DNA of 22,202 nt from a bacterium (GCA_019750655.1 JAIEOG010000171.1:1-22202), one strand, 5' to 3'; shown: positions 1-7,199, numbered from the stretch's first letter. Notes: generated by a model from the letters alone, not told the origin. A program made the numbers and translations.

Positions 1-6
1 TGCTCT

Positions 7-711
7 CTAAGCCTTTGCCCGCAGTACCCACACGGCCGTGGGAAAAGCAGCGGGAGGTTTTGGTAGTCCATGAAAAGCGGTTTCAAAAACTTTTTCCCAG
101 CGCGCGAGTTTCGGGCCCCAGTAGGCTTGTTCCTCGGTAGGGCGCGTACGGGCAAAAGGCGTGGGTTCAGCCTGGGTGTGCAAGACCTCCAGTCCGCTTT
201 GCTCCCAAAGCTCTTGCCATGCCCGGGGCGTTCGAGTCGAGTTCGGGAGCAAAATGGCCTCTTTCAGGAAGGAATTCCAGGCGGCCATCGTCCGCGCATC
301 AAGGCCCTCCGGAAGGCAGAAATCACAAACAATAGCCGTTCCGTCGGCCGCCAGGGCCTTGCGCAGTCCCTGAACAAAGGCTTCTTGGGGTTGGGCATAG
401 CAAAGGGCCAGGTTGCTGAGCACCAAATCGAACGGCCCATGCGCTACGGCTTTCTCTGCTGGTTCATGGTGGAAGCGGAGCTTCTGCAGTCCTTTTTCTT
501 TCGCCAGGTTGCGGGCATTTTGGATGGCTTGCGCGTCGGGGTCGAAGCCGTGGGCCTCGGCCTGCGGGTGTTTGCCGGACAGCTCGGTGAGCAAGATACC
601 GTTCCCGCAGCCCAGATCAGCTATGCGACTGAGCCGATCGGGGCAGTAACGCGCAACGAGCTCGTCGATTTTTTCTCTGAGAATTCCATGGTTTACAGTG
701 GTTGGTTTCAC
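7..711 (-). CDS. Class I SAM-dependent methyltransferase
   Basis: This is a 234-residue soluble protein with a Rossmann-fold methyltransferase core. Motif I is visible as ADLGCGNG (residues 31-38), the acidic ribose-binding loop as GFDPDA (55-60), and motif IV as FDLVLSN (94-100). The family moves a methyl group from S-adenosylmethionine to a substrate; nothing in the sequence names that substrate. The C-terminal half (LPNSTRTPRAW and after) resembles small-molecule methyltransferases of the BioC/UbiE type more than nucleic-acid enzymes, but only loosely. The start is GTG at 711 with a weak, distant AGGA, so it is uncertain. The gene is divergent from the peptide-oxidase operon, with only 56 bases between the two start codons, so a shared promoter region and a role in the same pathway are possible but unproven. 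Confidence 0.85.
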   Translation of the reverse strand: MKPTTVNHGILREKIDELVARYCPDRLSRIADLGCGNGILLTELSGKHPQAEAHGFDPDAQAIQNARNLAKEKGLQKLRFHHEPAEKAVAHGPFDLVLSNLALCYAQPQEAFVQGLRKALAADGTAIVCDFCLPEGLDARTMAAWNSFLKEAILLPNSTRTPRAWQELWEQSGLEVLHTQAEPTPFARTRPTEEQAYWGPKLARWEKVFETAFHGLPKPPAAFPTAVWVLRAKA

Positions 712-767
712 GAGAATCTAGATTTTTCCTGTGATTTGTGGCAAAAACCCGTACCCCGGAGATCCTA
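712..767. promoter_or_regulatory. Divergent intergenic region of the methyltransferase gene and the peptide operon
   Basis: These 56 bases separate two divergent start codons, so they, or the first codons of the methyltransferase gene, must hold the operon promoter. I see no convincing -35/-10 pair: TTTACA at 692-697 has no good partner at the right distance. The part next to the operon holds a GGAG ribosome site at 758-761, six bases before the ATG of the small peptide. The promoter call rests on gene geometry only. Confidence 0.4.
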
Positions 768-911
768 ATGAATAACGAAAATCGGTTCAAGGAAGTGTCG
801 ACTGAGTCCCTAGAAAAAGCGCCCGTAGCGGCCGCAGATCTTTTTGCGGCGCTCGACGAAGCGAAGCAAGAAGCCGGCGAGTCGGCTTGCGCGCTTGAAC
901 ACTGCGTCTAA
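768..911 (+). CDS. 47-residue peptide with Cys-containing C-terminus, candidate RiPP precursor
   Basis: This short ORF starts at ATG 768, six bases after GGAG, and stops at TAA 909-911, 21 bases before the next gene. The product is 47 residues long. It has a charged N-terminal half, a likely amphipathic helix (ADLFAALDEAKQEAG, residues 23-37) and a tail ESACALEHCV with Cys41, His45 and Cys46. It has no signal peptide and no membrane segment. The division into a helical acidic leader and a short Cys-bearing tail is typical of RiPP precursors. The next gene encodes a PqqD/RRE-like domain fused to a PqqC-type oxidase, which fits a precursor and its modifying enzyme. It could instead be a small regulatory protein or a leader peptide. 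The good ribosome site and operon position argue that it is translated; its modification is inference. Confidence 0.7.
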   Translation: MNNENRFKEVSTESLEKAPVAAADLFAALDEAKQEAGESACALEHCV

Positions 912-932
912 TTCCTGGTTGGGGGTGTAGCC

Positions 933-1910
933 GTGGAGTTGCTTAAGCGCCATGTCCTGTTGCGTTTTCCAGATGGCCGCGAGGCGGTCGTGTTTGGAAA
1001 ACAGGGCGCGTACTTAAGCTCTTCCGAAGCGGAACAGTTCCGCAAGTACCGTGAGATTGCTTTTCAAACGCTGACCCCCGGGCCGGAATGGGGGATCGAT
1101 TCCGCAGAGTTTGCCCGTTTTACACAGCTAGCGCGCGCGAATGGCTGGTTGTATCGACCGCTCCTCGGAAGCGAAGTTCTAACTTCTGCGCAAGCGACCG
1201 AGTCGATCGAGGGTTTCGTTGCGATGTGGAAGCCCTTGCTCCGCACCCACCCTCTCATGGAAAAGGCACAGGCATCGGCCGAAGTCGCGTTGCCCTACCT
1301 CCTAGAAAAAGTCTGGTTTGTTTCTCAAGCGTCTTTGTATCTGCGCGAAGCGGCTGAAAACTCCCAAGGCGAGTTGCGTACCATTCTTGAAGATCTGGAG
1401 CGTTCCGAGCGCGATCACTATAAAAGCTTGGCGATGGCCTTAGGGCTTAGTCCGTCCGAGATGGCTCAACACGAGCCAGAAACTTCGACTCTCTTACTCG
1501 TTACCTACTTGCACTCCCTAGCGCGCCGTTCGCCACTCGGCCTCTTAGTTTCGCTTTCGCTTTTTGAAGCTTCTCCTGAAGCAGAGCAGGGTACTGTGCG
1601 CGCTTACGAAGCAATGGAGCGGGTCACGGGTGTGGATTTGTCGGCGTTCCGAGAGCATTTCCTGCTCGACCTTGCGGAAGATCACAAGGACCTTTGGAAA
1701 AAAGCCGTTCTTCAGCGAGAAGAGGTTTCTGCAGCATTGCTTTCCGATTGCATCGATGCGCTCCACGCTACGCGCCATGCGGTTGCTGCTTGGTACGACG
1801 GCATGAATGCGGCATTTCCGGTGAAAACCGCAATTCCGGCACCGGTACCTTTGCGCGCTCGCTTTTTCTGGAAGCCGCGTCCCCAAGCAGAAGTGAAGGG
1901 GAATCTGTGA
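933..1910 (+). CDS. PqqD/RRE-like domain fused to heme-oxygenase-like (PqqC/HDO-type) oxidase
   Basis: The product is a 325-residue soluble protein. Residues 1-77 fit the PqqD/RiPP-recognition fold: a beta-hairpin (VLLRFPDGREAVVFGKQGAY), a helix (SSSEAEQFRKY) and a closing helix (SAEFARFTQLARANGWLY). Residues about 95-290 are all-helical and look like the heme-oxygenase-like oxidase superfamily (PqqC, CADD, UndA). Candidate metal ligands occur in the expected order: Glu156/Glu159 with His162, Glu212, His242, Asp246 and His251. The last spacing is one residue longer than the H-x3-D-x3-H I expect, so an active metal site is likely but not certain. The start is GTG 933 after GGGGG at 921-925. 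Its stop overlaps the next start by four bases (GTGA). The likely role is oxidative modification of the 47-residue peptide just upstream, which is inference. Confidence 0.72.
   Translation: MELLKRHVLLRFPDGREAVVFGKQGAYLSSSEAEQFRKYREIAFQTLTPGPEWGIDSAEFARFTQLARANGWLYRPLLGSEVLTSAQATESIEGFVAMWKPLLRTHPLMEKAQASAEVALPYLLEKVWFVSQASLYLREAAENSQGELRTILEDLERSERDHYKSLAMALGLSPSEMAQHEPETSTLLLVTYLHSLARRSPLGLLVSLSLFEASPEAEQGTVRAYEAMERVTGVDLSAFREHFLLDLAEDHKDLWKKAVLQREEVSAALLSDCIDALHATRHAVAAWYDGMNAAFPVKTAIPAPVPLRARFFWKPRPQAEVKGNL
1896..1901 (+). promoter_or_regulatory. Ribosome binding site that sets the substrate-binding protein start
   Basis: AAGGGG lies five bases before GTG 1907. It selects that codon as the start over an upstream in-frame ATG at 1694 lying inside the oxidase gene. 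The 1907 start also exposes a clean signal peptide and gives the GTGA overlap seen at the next junction. Confidence 0.75.
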
Positions 1911-3337
1911 AGTACCTTTGCATTTTGTTAACTGGGTTCTCTGCCTGGGCGGCGCCTCTGAAACCGCCCATTGCGATCAATGTGGATGCCGTTCCGATTT
2001 CACTCAACCCTGCTACTGTTACCGATACGATCGGGGCCTGGGTTTTGTTCCATGTGGCCGACCGCCTCTTGGAGACACAGCGTTCAGGCTTGGTGACGGG
2101 AAACCTCGCCGAGAGTTGGAAGATATCCAACCAAGGCAAGACGCTGGTGTTTCACTTGCGTTCGGGAGTGCGGTTTTCCGATGGTACGGAACTAAACGCT
2201 TCGCATGTCGTCGACGTGCTGCATTCTCTGAAAAAGAACATCTCGAAGGGTTATCTATCTTTCTACACGAGCAACTTGAAGGCCGCGAAGGTCTTGGCTC
2301 CTTTAGACGTCCAGATTGAGCTGGAACGGCCCATTCCTGGGTTCCTAAACATCCTGGGCGAAGCGGCATTTTCGATCTCCAAGCCTTGCGGCACATCCCT
2401 GTGTTTTACCGGGCGCTTTCAAGTGAAGCGTTCTGCGCCCAGTGAGTTAGAGCTGGTCCGCGCCAGTGATGGCCAGGCATTTGTCCTAAAGCAGCTGGCG
2501 TTCCAAGATGCAGAGAAAGAATTTCAACAAGGGCGCCTGCAGATCCTGCGCTCGTATAGCCTGCCACAGGTCGCGCGAGTGAACCGAGCGGCCAAGCACC
2601 TTTTCGTGATGAAAGACGAACGTAGCTATTTCGTGGCTCTCAATACGCAGCGAGCGGAAATGGCCGAGAGCTCCAAGCGAAAGCGAGTGGCTGAAACACT
2701 CGCTTCTCATGGAGTGACGACCCGCAAGATTTTAGAAGACTGGGAAAAAGGGTCCGCAAGCGCTTCTTTGTTGTCGCCTTCTTTTTCTATGGGCCGTGCG
2801 AGCCTGACCGAAGGTGCTGCGAAAGCCGCCGACCTGACTCCTTCGCAGGCGGTGACCAAGCCGCTGAAGATTGTGACTTTGAAAGAGCAAGAACTCGCGC
2901 CTCTGGCGGGTGTTTTGTTTGAAGGTCTGCCGTATTCGTTGCGCTACTTGTCGAAGCCAGAGTTTATCGATCATATTAAATCGGGCGATTACGACGCGAT
3001 CTTTTTCGGGTACGGGACGACCGTTCGGGATCTGGATGCGGTGTCGATTCTTTTTCATTCGAAGTCTATGCACAACTTTGCACGTGTGCGGAATGCGGAA
3101 ATCGATGGGATGTTGGAAGCAGCTTGGTCCGAAGAGAGCGCTGCTAAAAAGATGGAGCTTATTTCGGGTATTGTCGGACTGAATGCTCAGCAGAACTGGT
3201 ACCTTCCTGTGGCGCATTCATCTCTGGTCTTTGCGATTTCCGAAAAGCTCCAACTAGAGTCAGGACGCGGAACGGCAGACCATATTCTTACGAGTTCGAA
3301 CTTAGACCTCGCATCTGTCTCGTGGAGGGCGCCGTGA
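1907..3337 (+). CDS. Family 5 (oligopeptide-type) extracellular solute-binding protein
   Basis: This is a 476-residue exported protein starting at GTG 1907. The signal peptide is short (KYLCILLTGFSAWA, then APLKPP) and would place the protein in the periplasm. The mature N-terminus has the family 5 layout: DAVPISLNPATV, then LVTGNLAESWKIS, then the hallmark VRFSDGTELNASHVVDVL. The C-terminal lobe has DYDAIFFGYG and a region typical of the second half of the ligand cleft. The family binds peptides, nickel or similar ligands for ABC import, but no permease or ATPase gene is present here. It is shorter than typical members (about 520-540 residues). Its stop overlaps the kinase start by four bases. 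An orphan binding protein translationally coupled to a sensor kinase suggests a sensing rather than a transport role; this is inference. Confidence 0.85.
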   Translation: MKYLCILLTGFSAWAAPLKPPIAINVDAVPISLNPATVTDTIGAWVLFHVADRLLETQRSGLVTGNLAESWKISNQGKTLVFHLRSGVRFSDGTELNASHVVDVLHSLKKNISKGYLSFYTSNLKAAKVLAPLDVQIELERPIPGFLNILGEAAFSISKPCGTSLCFTGRFQVKRSAPSELELVRASDGQAFVLKQLAFQDAEKEFQQGRLQILRSYSLPQVARVNRAAKHLFVMKDERSYFVALNTQRAEMAESSKRKRVAETLASHGVTTRKILEDWEKGSASASLLSPSFSMGRASLTEGAAKAADLTPSQAVTKPLKIVTLKEQELAPLAGVLFEGLPYSLRYLSKPEFIDHIKSGDYDAIFFGYGTTVRDLDAVSILFHSKSMHNFARVRNAEIDGMLEAAWSEESAAKKMELISGIVGLNAQQNWYLPVAHSSLVFAISEKLQLESGRGTADHILTSSNLDLASVSWRAP

Positions 3338-5061
3338 AGCGTATCCGAACATCCGCACGAGCGATCTTCGCTGCCTTGGTCTTGGCGACGCTGCTCTCTT
3401 TAGTGATCGGTGCCGTGCAGATTTCCAGCGGTTTGAACCGCAGTGTTCGAGAATCAGCTTTCCAACAAGAGGTTGCCCTTGTTGCGACGGCATTGAAGCT
3501 TGGTCTCACGAACGATCTCTTGAGCGGAAACTTCTTTGAAGCTACAGAGCGCACCAAAGCGCTCTTAGGCCACGGGCGGGAACAACACATCCGCGTCGAA
3601 ATTTCCGATCCTGCCGGAAATCTGGTCTTTGGCTATGGATCTTTCGGCTCGGCGAACCCTGAAAAAGTAAAAAACCTCGAAGAGAAAATCTATTTCAATG
3701 AGGAGCTCGGATCCGTCGCGTACCAGATCCGGCTTTCCTATGTGCCAGAGAGTGCGCACGCACGTTTGGCTGGCGGAACCGTCTTTTCCAGTGTGCCGGT
3801 TTCGGCTTGGGTGCTGCTAGTGGCCACTTTAGGCGGCTTGCTGGCGCTGATCGTGCTGTTCGGACGCTGGGTGTCGCAGTCAATTCTCGATCTTGTGGGC
3901 GGTAAACGTTCGCGCGCACCGGTGCTATTTAGACGCCTCCGGTTGGAGGAGTTGGATCTCATCGGCGAGGCCATGTCTCGCCTGAGCGAAGCTACTCGTA
4001 AGGCGGCTATTTCAAAAGTGGCAGCGCAGGTGGCGCACGATATTCGTTCGCCTTTGACGGCTTTGAAGATGACAGTGGATAGCGCTGACACACTTTCAGA
4101 GCCTCTGCGCCGTTTACTCAAAGGTGCTGTCGATCGAATCAACGATATTACAAACAACCTCACAGGGTCTCGTACGGGACCTAGCGCCTCTCAGGCAGGA
4201 GAGCTTCGGCCACACCTCTTGGCGGAACTGTTGGAGTCCATCGTTGCGGAGAAACGTGCGCAGTACAGCGATCGGCGAGGGGTCGTCCTCGATTTGAATA
4301 CCTCGAAGAGCCCTTACGCTTCCTTTGGGCTGGTAGATCGCGTGGAGTTCAGCCGCGCACTCTCTAACCTAATCGACAACGCCTTTGAAGCGATTGAAGG
4401 GTCCGGTCGGGTGAGTGTGTCCCTGGAAAAATCCGGAGAGGCCTACCGCATTCGGATTGAGGATACGGGCAAGGGCATGCCCTTAGAGACGCTAGTGCGG
4501 GCCGGACAGATGGGCAATACGGCGGGAAAAGCTCAGGGCAGTGGTCTAGGGCTTTACCATGCGTTTGATGTCTTGCGCCGCCACGGTGGCACGATAGACA
4601 TCCAGTCGGAGCCAGGCAAAGGTACGCATGTGACGCTCTCGGTAAAAAGCGCGCACCCCCCGGCTTGGTTCACGAGTCAGCTTTTATTGGAGCGGGGACA
4701 AGAGATTGTGGTTGTGGATGACGACAGCAGCATCCACGACGTCTGGAGCCAGCGCATGTCCGAAGTCGCACAACACGGAATCGCGGTACGCCACCTTTCG
4801 TCGCCGGAGAGCTACCGTGAATTTGCCCAACAGGCCGACCAGCGTAAACGCACCATTTTGATTGATTATGAGTTTGCGCAGTCTGCCGAGAATGGACTCT
4901 CGCTGGTGGATTCGGTTCCCTTGAATGGGACGGCGGTTCTGGTGACAAGCCACTATGAAGAGGCCGATGTGCAGCGGCGCGCGCTTGCGTTGAAGATGCG
5001 TATTTTGCCCAAGCCCTTGGTGCCCTACGTTCCCATTGAAATGGGGGAGGCGCAGCTATGA
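3334..5061 (+). CDS. Membrane hybrid histidine kinase with C-terminal receiver domain
   Basis: I chose GTG 3334 (575 residues) rather than GTG 3322 because GGAGGG at 3324-3329 precedes it and it overlaps the upstream stop as GTGA. Order of parts: first membrane helix (about 8-30), periplasmic domain (about 30-140), second helix (about 145-168), a HAMP-like linker, dimerisation helix with phospho-acceptor His235 in AHDIRSPLTAL, ATPase domain with SNLIDNAFEAI, EDTGKGMP and GSGLGLYHA, then a receiver. The receiver appears complete: Asp462-464, phospho-acceptor Asp511 in LIDYEF, Thr538 and Lys560 in LPKPL. There is no output domain and no separate response-regulator gene nearby. The periplasmic domain could contact the binding protein encoded just upstream. 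Kinase function is secure; the ligand is unknown. Confidence 0.92.
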   Translation: MKRIRTSARAIFAALVLATLLSLVIGAVQISSGLNRSVRESAFQQEVALVATALKLGLTNDLLSGNFFEATERTKALLGHGREQHIRVEISDPAGNLVFGYGSFGSANPEKVKNLEEKIYFNEELGSVAYQIRLSYVPESAHARLAGGTVFSSVPVSAWVLLVATLGGLLALIVLFGRWVSQSILDLVGGKRSRAPVLFRRLRLEELDLIGEAMSRLSEATRKAAISKVAAQVAHDIRSPLTALKMTVDSADTLSEPLRRLLKGAVDRINDITNNLTGSRTGPSASQAGELRPHLLAELLESIVAEKRAQYSDRRGVVLDLNTSKSPYASFGLVDRVEFSRALSNLIDNAFEAIEGSGRVSVSLEKSGEAYRIRIEDTGKGMPLETLVRAGQMGNTAGKAQGSGLGLYHAFDVLRRHGGTIDIQSEPGKGTHVTLSVKSAHPPAWFTSQLLLERGQEIVVVDDDSSIHDVWSQRMSEVAQHGIAVRHLSSPESYREFAQQADQRKRTILIDYEFAQSAENGLSLVDSVPLNGTAVLVTSHYEEADVQRRALALKMRILPKPLVPYVPIEMGEAQL

Positions 5062-5522
5062 AGTTTTTGAGAAGTACCGTGGCGATTGCATTATTAACGG
5101 CAGCCGCATTTGCGGGGAAGCAGGAAGGGCCTATGCAGGATTTAAGCTGTGAGCGTGCTATGTCTGGAGAGCGAAATATCCGTCGAATCCCCGTGGTTGC
5201 TGGAAAAGAGTCTTTGCTGCGAGAGAAGCTGGACGAGATCAATAGCCGCCAAGAAGAGGTCTTGGGCACACTCGAGCATGAAGGGTGTCTGTCTCACCGC
5301 ATGTTCCTAGAGCGCGAAGGTAATCAGCTCTTCTTGGTGGTGGAGCGCTGGGATACAGCCCCTGTAAGACAGACTTTCGCCGAGCGCGAAGCCGCAACGG
5401 GAAATCGGCTTTATTCCCTTCTTGCGAGCTTAGTGTCTGAGTGTCTGGATGTTGGTAAATCGAGTTCGCTGCCCGCAGAGGCCCCGTTTCCGGGAACGCC
5501 CGTGACGGATTTTTCGCGCTAA
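5058..5522 (+). CDS. Secreted ABM-like (antibiotic-biosynthesis monooxygenase fold) protein
   Basis: The product is a 154-residue protein with a signal peptide (MKFLRSTVAIALLTAAAFAG). The start ATG 5058 overlaps the kinase stop as ATGA and follows GGGGGAGG at 5043-5050. Residues about 40-125 fit a dimeric alpha/beta ABM domain: IPVVAGKESLLREKL, then GTLEHEGCLSHRMF, then LFLVVERWDTAPVRQTF. ABM proteins are cofactor-free oxygenases or heme- or quinone-related enzymes, usually cytoplasmic, so a periplasmic copy is unusual. Cysteines at mature positions (in LSCERA, EGCLS, SECLD) could form disulfides. It is the last gene of the operon and its 3' end overlaps a convergent gene by four bases. The family call is moderate; the substrate is unknown. 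Confidence 0.65.
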   Translation: MKFLRSTVAIALLTAAAFAGKQEGPMQDLSCERAMSGERNIRRIPVVAGKESLLREKLDEINSRQEEVLGTLEHEGCLSHRMFLEREGNQLFLVVERWDTAPVRQTFAEREAATGNRLYSLLASLVSECLDVGKSSSLPAEAPFPGTPVTDFSR

Positions 5523-5926
5523 GTCCAAGTGTCAGGTCCGCTATCGGAATAGTGCGGCAGCTTATCGCTCGTCTGAAACCAAGGGATCTGGCTCTGTGTC
5601 CAAATATGGTAGCGCGGCGCGATCTGCGCCGGGTCTTTCAGGCTCGCCAGAGTAAAATCGATAGTGTTCGATTCGGGTACGTACTCAAAAGTGATGGCCG
5701 TGCCGCAGTCTCCGCAGAAACCACGCTGTGCTTTGGAAGAAGCTTGGCAATACTTCAGTGTCCCTTGGGTGAGGCGGAACGCGCTTCGAGGAGCAGTGGC
5801 CCACGCCACGACAGGGGCCCCCGTCCATAAAGTGCATTGCCGGCAATGGCAGTAAGCCGCATCTAAAGGCGCTTGCACCACTTCATACTCAATCGCCCCG
5901 CAAAGACATTTTCCCGTTACGTGCAT
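5519..5926 (-). CDS. GFA/CENP-V family zinc-binding protein
   Basis: The product is a 135-residue cytoplasmic protein of the glutathione-dependent formaldehyde-activating (GFA) fold. All zinc-binding cysteine clusters are present: CLCG (Cys7, Cys9), CHCRQC (Cys26, Cys28, Cys31) and CGDCG (Cys71, Cys74). The family binds two zinc ions, and some members act on glutathione adducts; most have no known substrate. The start ATG 5926 follows AGGA by eight bases. It is convergent with the ABM-like gene, sharing four bases at the stops, so it is not part of that operon. Length matches the family. Function beyond fold is not determined by sequence. Confidence 0.9.
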   Translation of the reverse strand: MHVTGKCLCGAIEYEVVQAPLDAAYCHCRQCTLWTGAPVVAWATAPRSAFRLTQGTLKYCQASSKAQRGFCGDCGTAITFEYVPESNTIDFTLASLKDPAQIAPRYHIWTQSQIPWFQTSDKLPHYSDSGPDTWT

Positions 5927-6085
5927 GGAGGCATCCTAGCGTTGCATTCTCGCCGCGTCATCTATGGCTAAGTAGTGATCTGCAACGTTTGGGACGCACT
6001 CAGCTGCGCGGCTAAGCACGGGAATTTTGGCGCTACCTTTGCAATCTCTCGGGCTGTTACTGACTCTAACTGAAAGGATCATTTT

Positions 6086-6349
6086 ATGGGACAGCAAGGC
6101 AATCAGAAGTTTGAGAATACTGACAACCGACAGGGTCAACAAAATGGGCAGGGTCCGAATGCTTTCGAAAAACGGCAAGGCAGCCAGACCGTCAATCAAG
6201 AGCGGGGCCGCATGGCCGGTGAGAACCAGATTCCTCAATCGGGAGACCGAGCGAGGCAAGAGGGTGCCCTGAACGAGCGCCCGACGTCCTCCTACATCGA
6301 TGAAGATGAAGAGGATAACGTGACTCCCCGTAAGGTTCAGAACCATTAG
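6086..6349 (+). CDS. Small Gln/Asn/Gly-rich, probably disordered protein
   Basis: This 87-residue protein starts at ATG 6086, eight bases after AAAGG, and is followed by a strong terminator. Composition is extreme: Gln, Asn, Gly, Arg and Glu dominate, there is almost no hydrophobic residue, and it has no signal peptide, membrane segment or Cys. An acidic patch (IDEDEEDN) lies near the C-terminus. Such composition fits an intrinsically disordered hydrophilin or stress-type protein, which is a guess from composition only. A minus-strand ORF covers the same bases, but it lacks a ribosome site and runs into the terminator, so I prefer the plus-strand gene. No family recognised. Confidence 0.65.
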   Translation: MGQQGNQKFENTDNRQGQQNGQGPNAFEKRQGSQTVNQERGRMAGENQIPQSGDRARQEGALNERPTSSYIDEDEEDNVTPRKVQNH

Positions 6350-6379
6350 GTCCTGAGTTAAACGAAGAATCACGAATGC

Positions 6380-6420
6380 AAATGCCCAGTGAGCGAAAGC
6401 TCGCTGGGCATTTCTTATTT
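6380..6420 (+). terminator. Rho-independent terminator, probably bidirectional
   Basis: A 15-base stem (6380-6394 with 6399-6413) closes a GAAA tetraloop, with a single G-U-type mismatch. It is followed on the plus strand by a T-rich run (6411-6420). It sits between the stops of the convergent genes ending at 6349 and 6424, so it can end transcription from both sides. Confidence 0.9.
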
Positions 6421-6423
6421 CTT

Positions 6424-7104
6424 TTACGTTGTGATGATGTGCAAGGTTTTCAGGATGGCTTCGTGGAGCTCGTCATCCTTCACTTTGATGCACGCGCGAA
6501 GAGCCTTTTCATAGTCGGCATCTTCGATTTCGCCTTGCCGAAGCTTCATTCGCACTTGGACTAGAGTTTCGTTAATTTCTCTGACCAGTAGCGGGTAAAA
6601 GTGCTCGGGTTTGCTGAGCGCTTTAAGTGCCATCGGAGTGTTAGATTTTCCCATCGGCGTATCCGATAAGGCGATCGACGAGGACTGAAACCGGCGGCTC
6701 AGTTTAATATAGATCGGCTGTTGCTGATCGCGATCGAGCTTGAGTAGGTAGGCAGCGCCGGTCTGCTTTTGTGGAAGCTCCCCTTTGTACGCGCCATCCT
6801 TAGAAAACACGAAAAGGTGTTGATCGACTGTAACGACGACATTTTCTTCCAGCAAAGTGCGGCCGCGCAGGGCTTGTCGAAGGTGCGACGCACGAGTTTC
6901 GATCATCTCTGAAGTGGATAAGCGTTGAAATTTTTCGTCTCTGAGTAGGCTGTCATCAAGCGCTGTTTCAATGGTCTCCGTCGGATACAGAAGATCCATC
7001 GCGGTGGTATAGCACCGGAGCTCATTGCTAAAAATATCGGTATTCGACGCGGCTTGAAGCGATTGGGCCAGTGATAAAACGACGAGAATTACAGAACGAA
7101 TCAT
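6424..7104 (-). CDS. Exported hypothetical protein
   Basis: The product is 226 residues, starting at ATG 7104 because GGGAGGGG at 7107-7114 is ideally placed for it; the upstream in-frame ATG at 7116 has no such site. The signal peptide is IRSVILVVLSLAQSLQAAS. The mature part is mixed alpha/beta with no known motif. A central stretch (NVVVTVDQHLFVFSKDGAY) suggests beta structure and the C-terminal third (LLVREINETLVQVRMKLRQG) suggests helices. I do not recognise a family. It ends at the shared terminator and is probably a single-gene unit. Confidence 0.8.
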   Translation of the reverse strand: MIRSVILVVLSLAQSLQAASNTDIFSNELRCYTTAMDLLYPTETIETALDDSLLRDEKFQRLSTSEMIETRASHLRQALRGRTLLEENVVVTVDQHLFVFSKDGAYKGELPQKQTGAAYLLKLDRDQQQPIYIKLSRRFQSSSIALSDTPMGKSNTPMALKALSKPEHFYPLLVREINETLVQVRMKLRQGEIEDADYEKALRACIKVKDDELHEAILKTLHIITT

Positions 7105-7106
7105 TT

Positions 7107-7114
7107 CCCCTCCC
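7107..7114 (-). promoter_or_regulatory. Ribosome binding site deciding the start of the exported hypothetical gene
   Basis: On the minus strand GGGAGGGG lies two to three bases before ATG 7104. Because it overlaps the codons after an upstream ATG (7116), it argues for the downstream start and a four-residue shorter protein. Confidence 0.65.
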
Positions 7115-7199
7115 ATGGTCTATCTAAAGTCCTAGCACGTTGCGGCAGAGGAAATCCAGGGGGTATCTGAGGTTCTGTATGGATGAGGCTGTTTAGGGA

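Noticed and set aside
70..768. 232-codon plus-strand ORF opposite the methyltransferase gene
   Set aside because: It is an antisense shadow: its translation is rich in Arg/Gly with no motif, while the minus strand shows clear SAM-binding motifs.
1694..1906. N-terminal extension of the substrate-binding protein to ATG 1694
   Set aside because: It would lie almost wholly inside the oxidase gene and bury the signal peptide. GTG 1907 has a good ribosome site and the coupled overlap.
5936..6373. 145-codon minus-strand ORF over the small Gln-rich gene
   Set aside because: It starts almost at the terminator stem and has no ribosome site. The plus-strand frame has a ribosome site and a terminator behind it.
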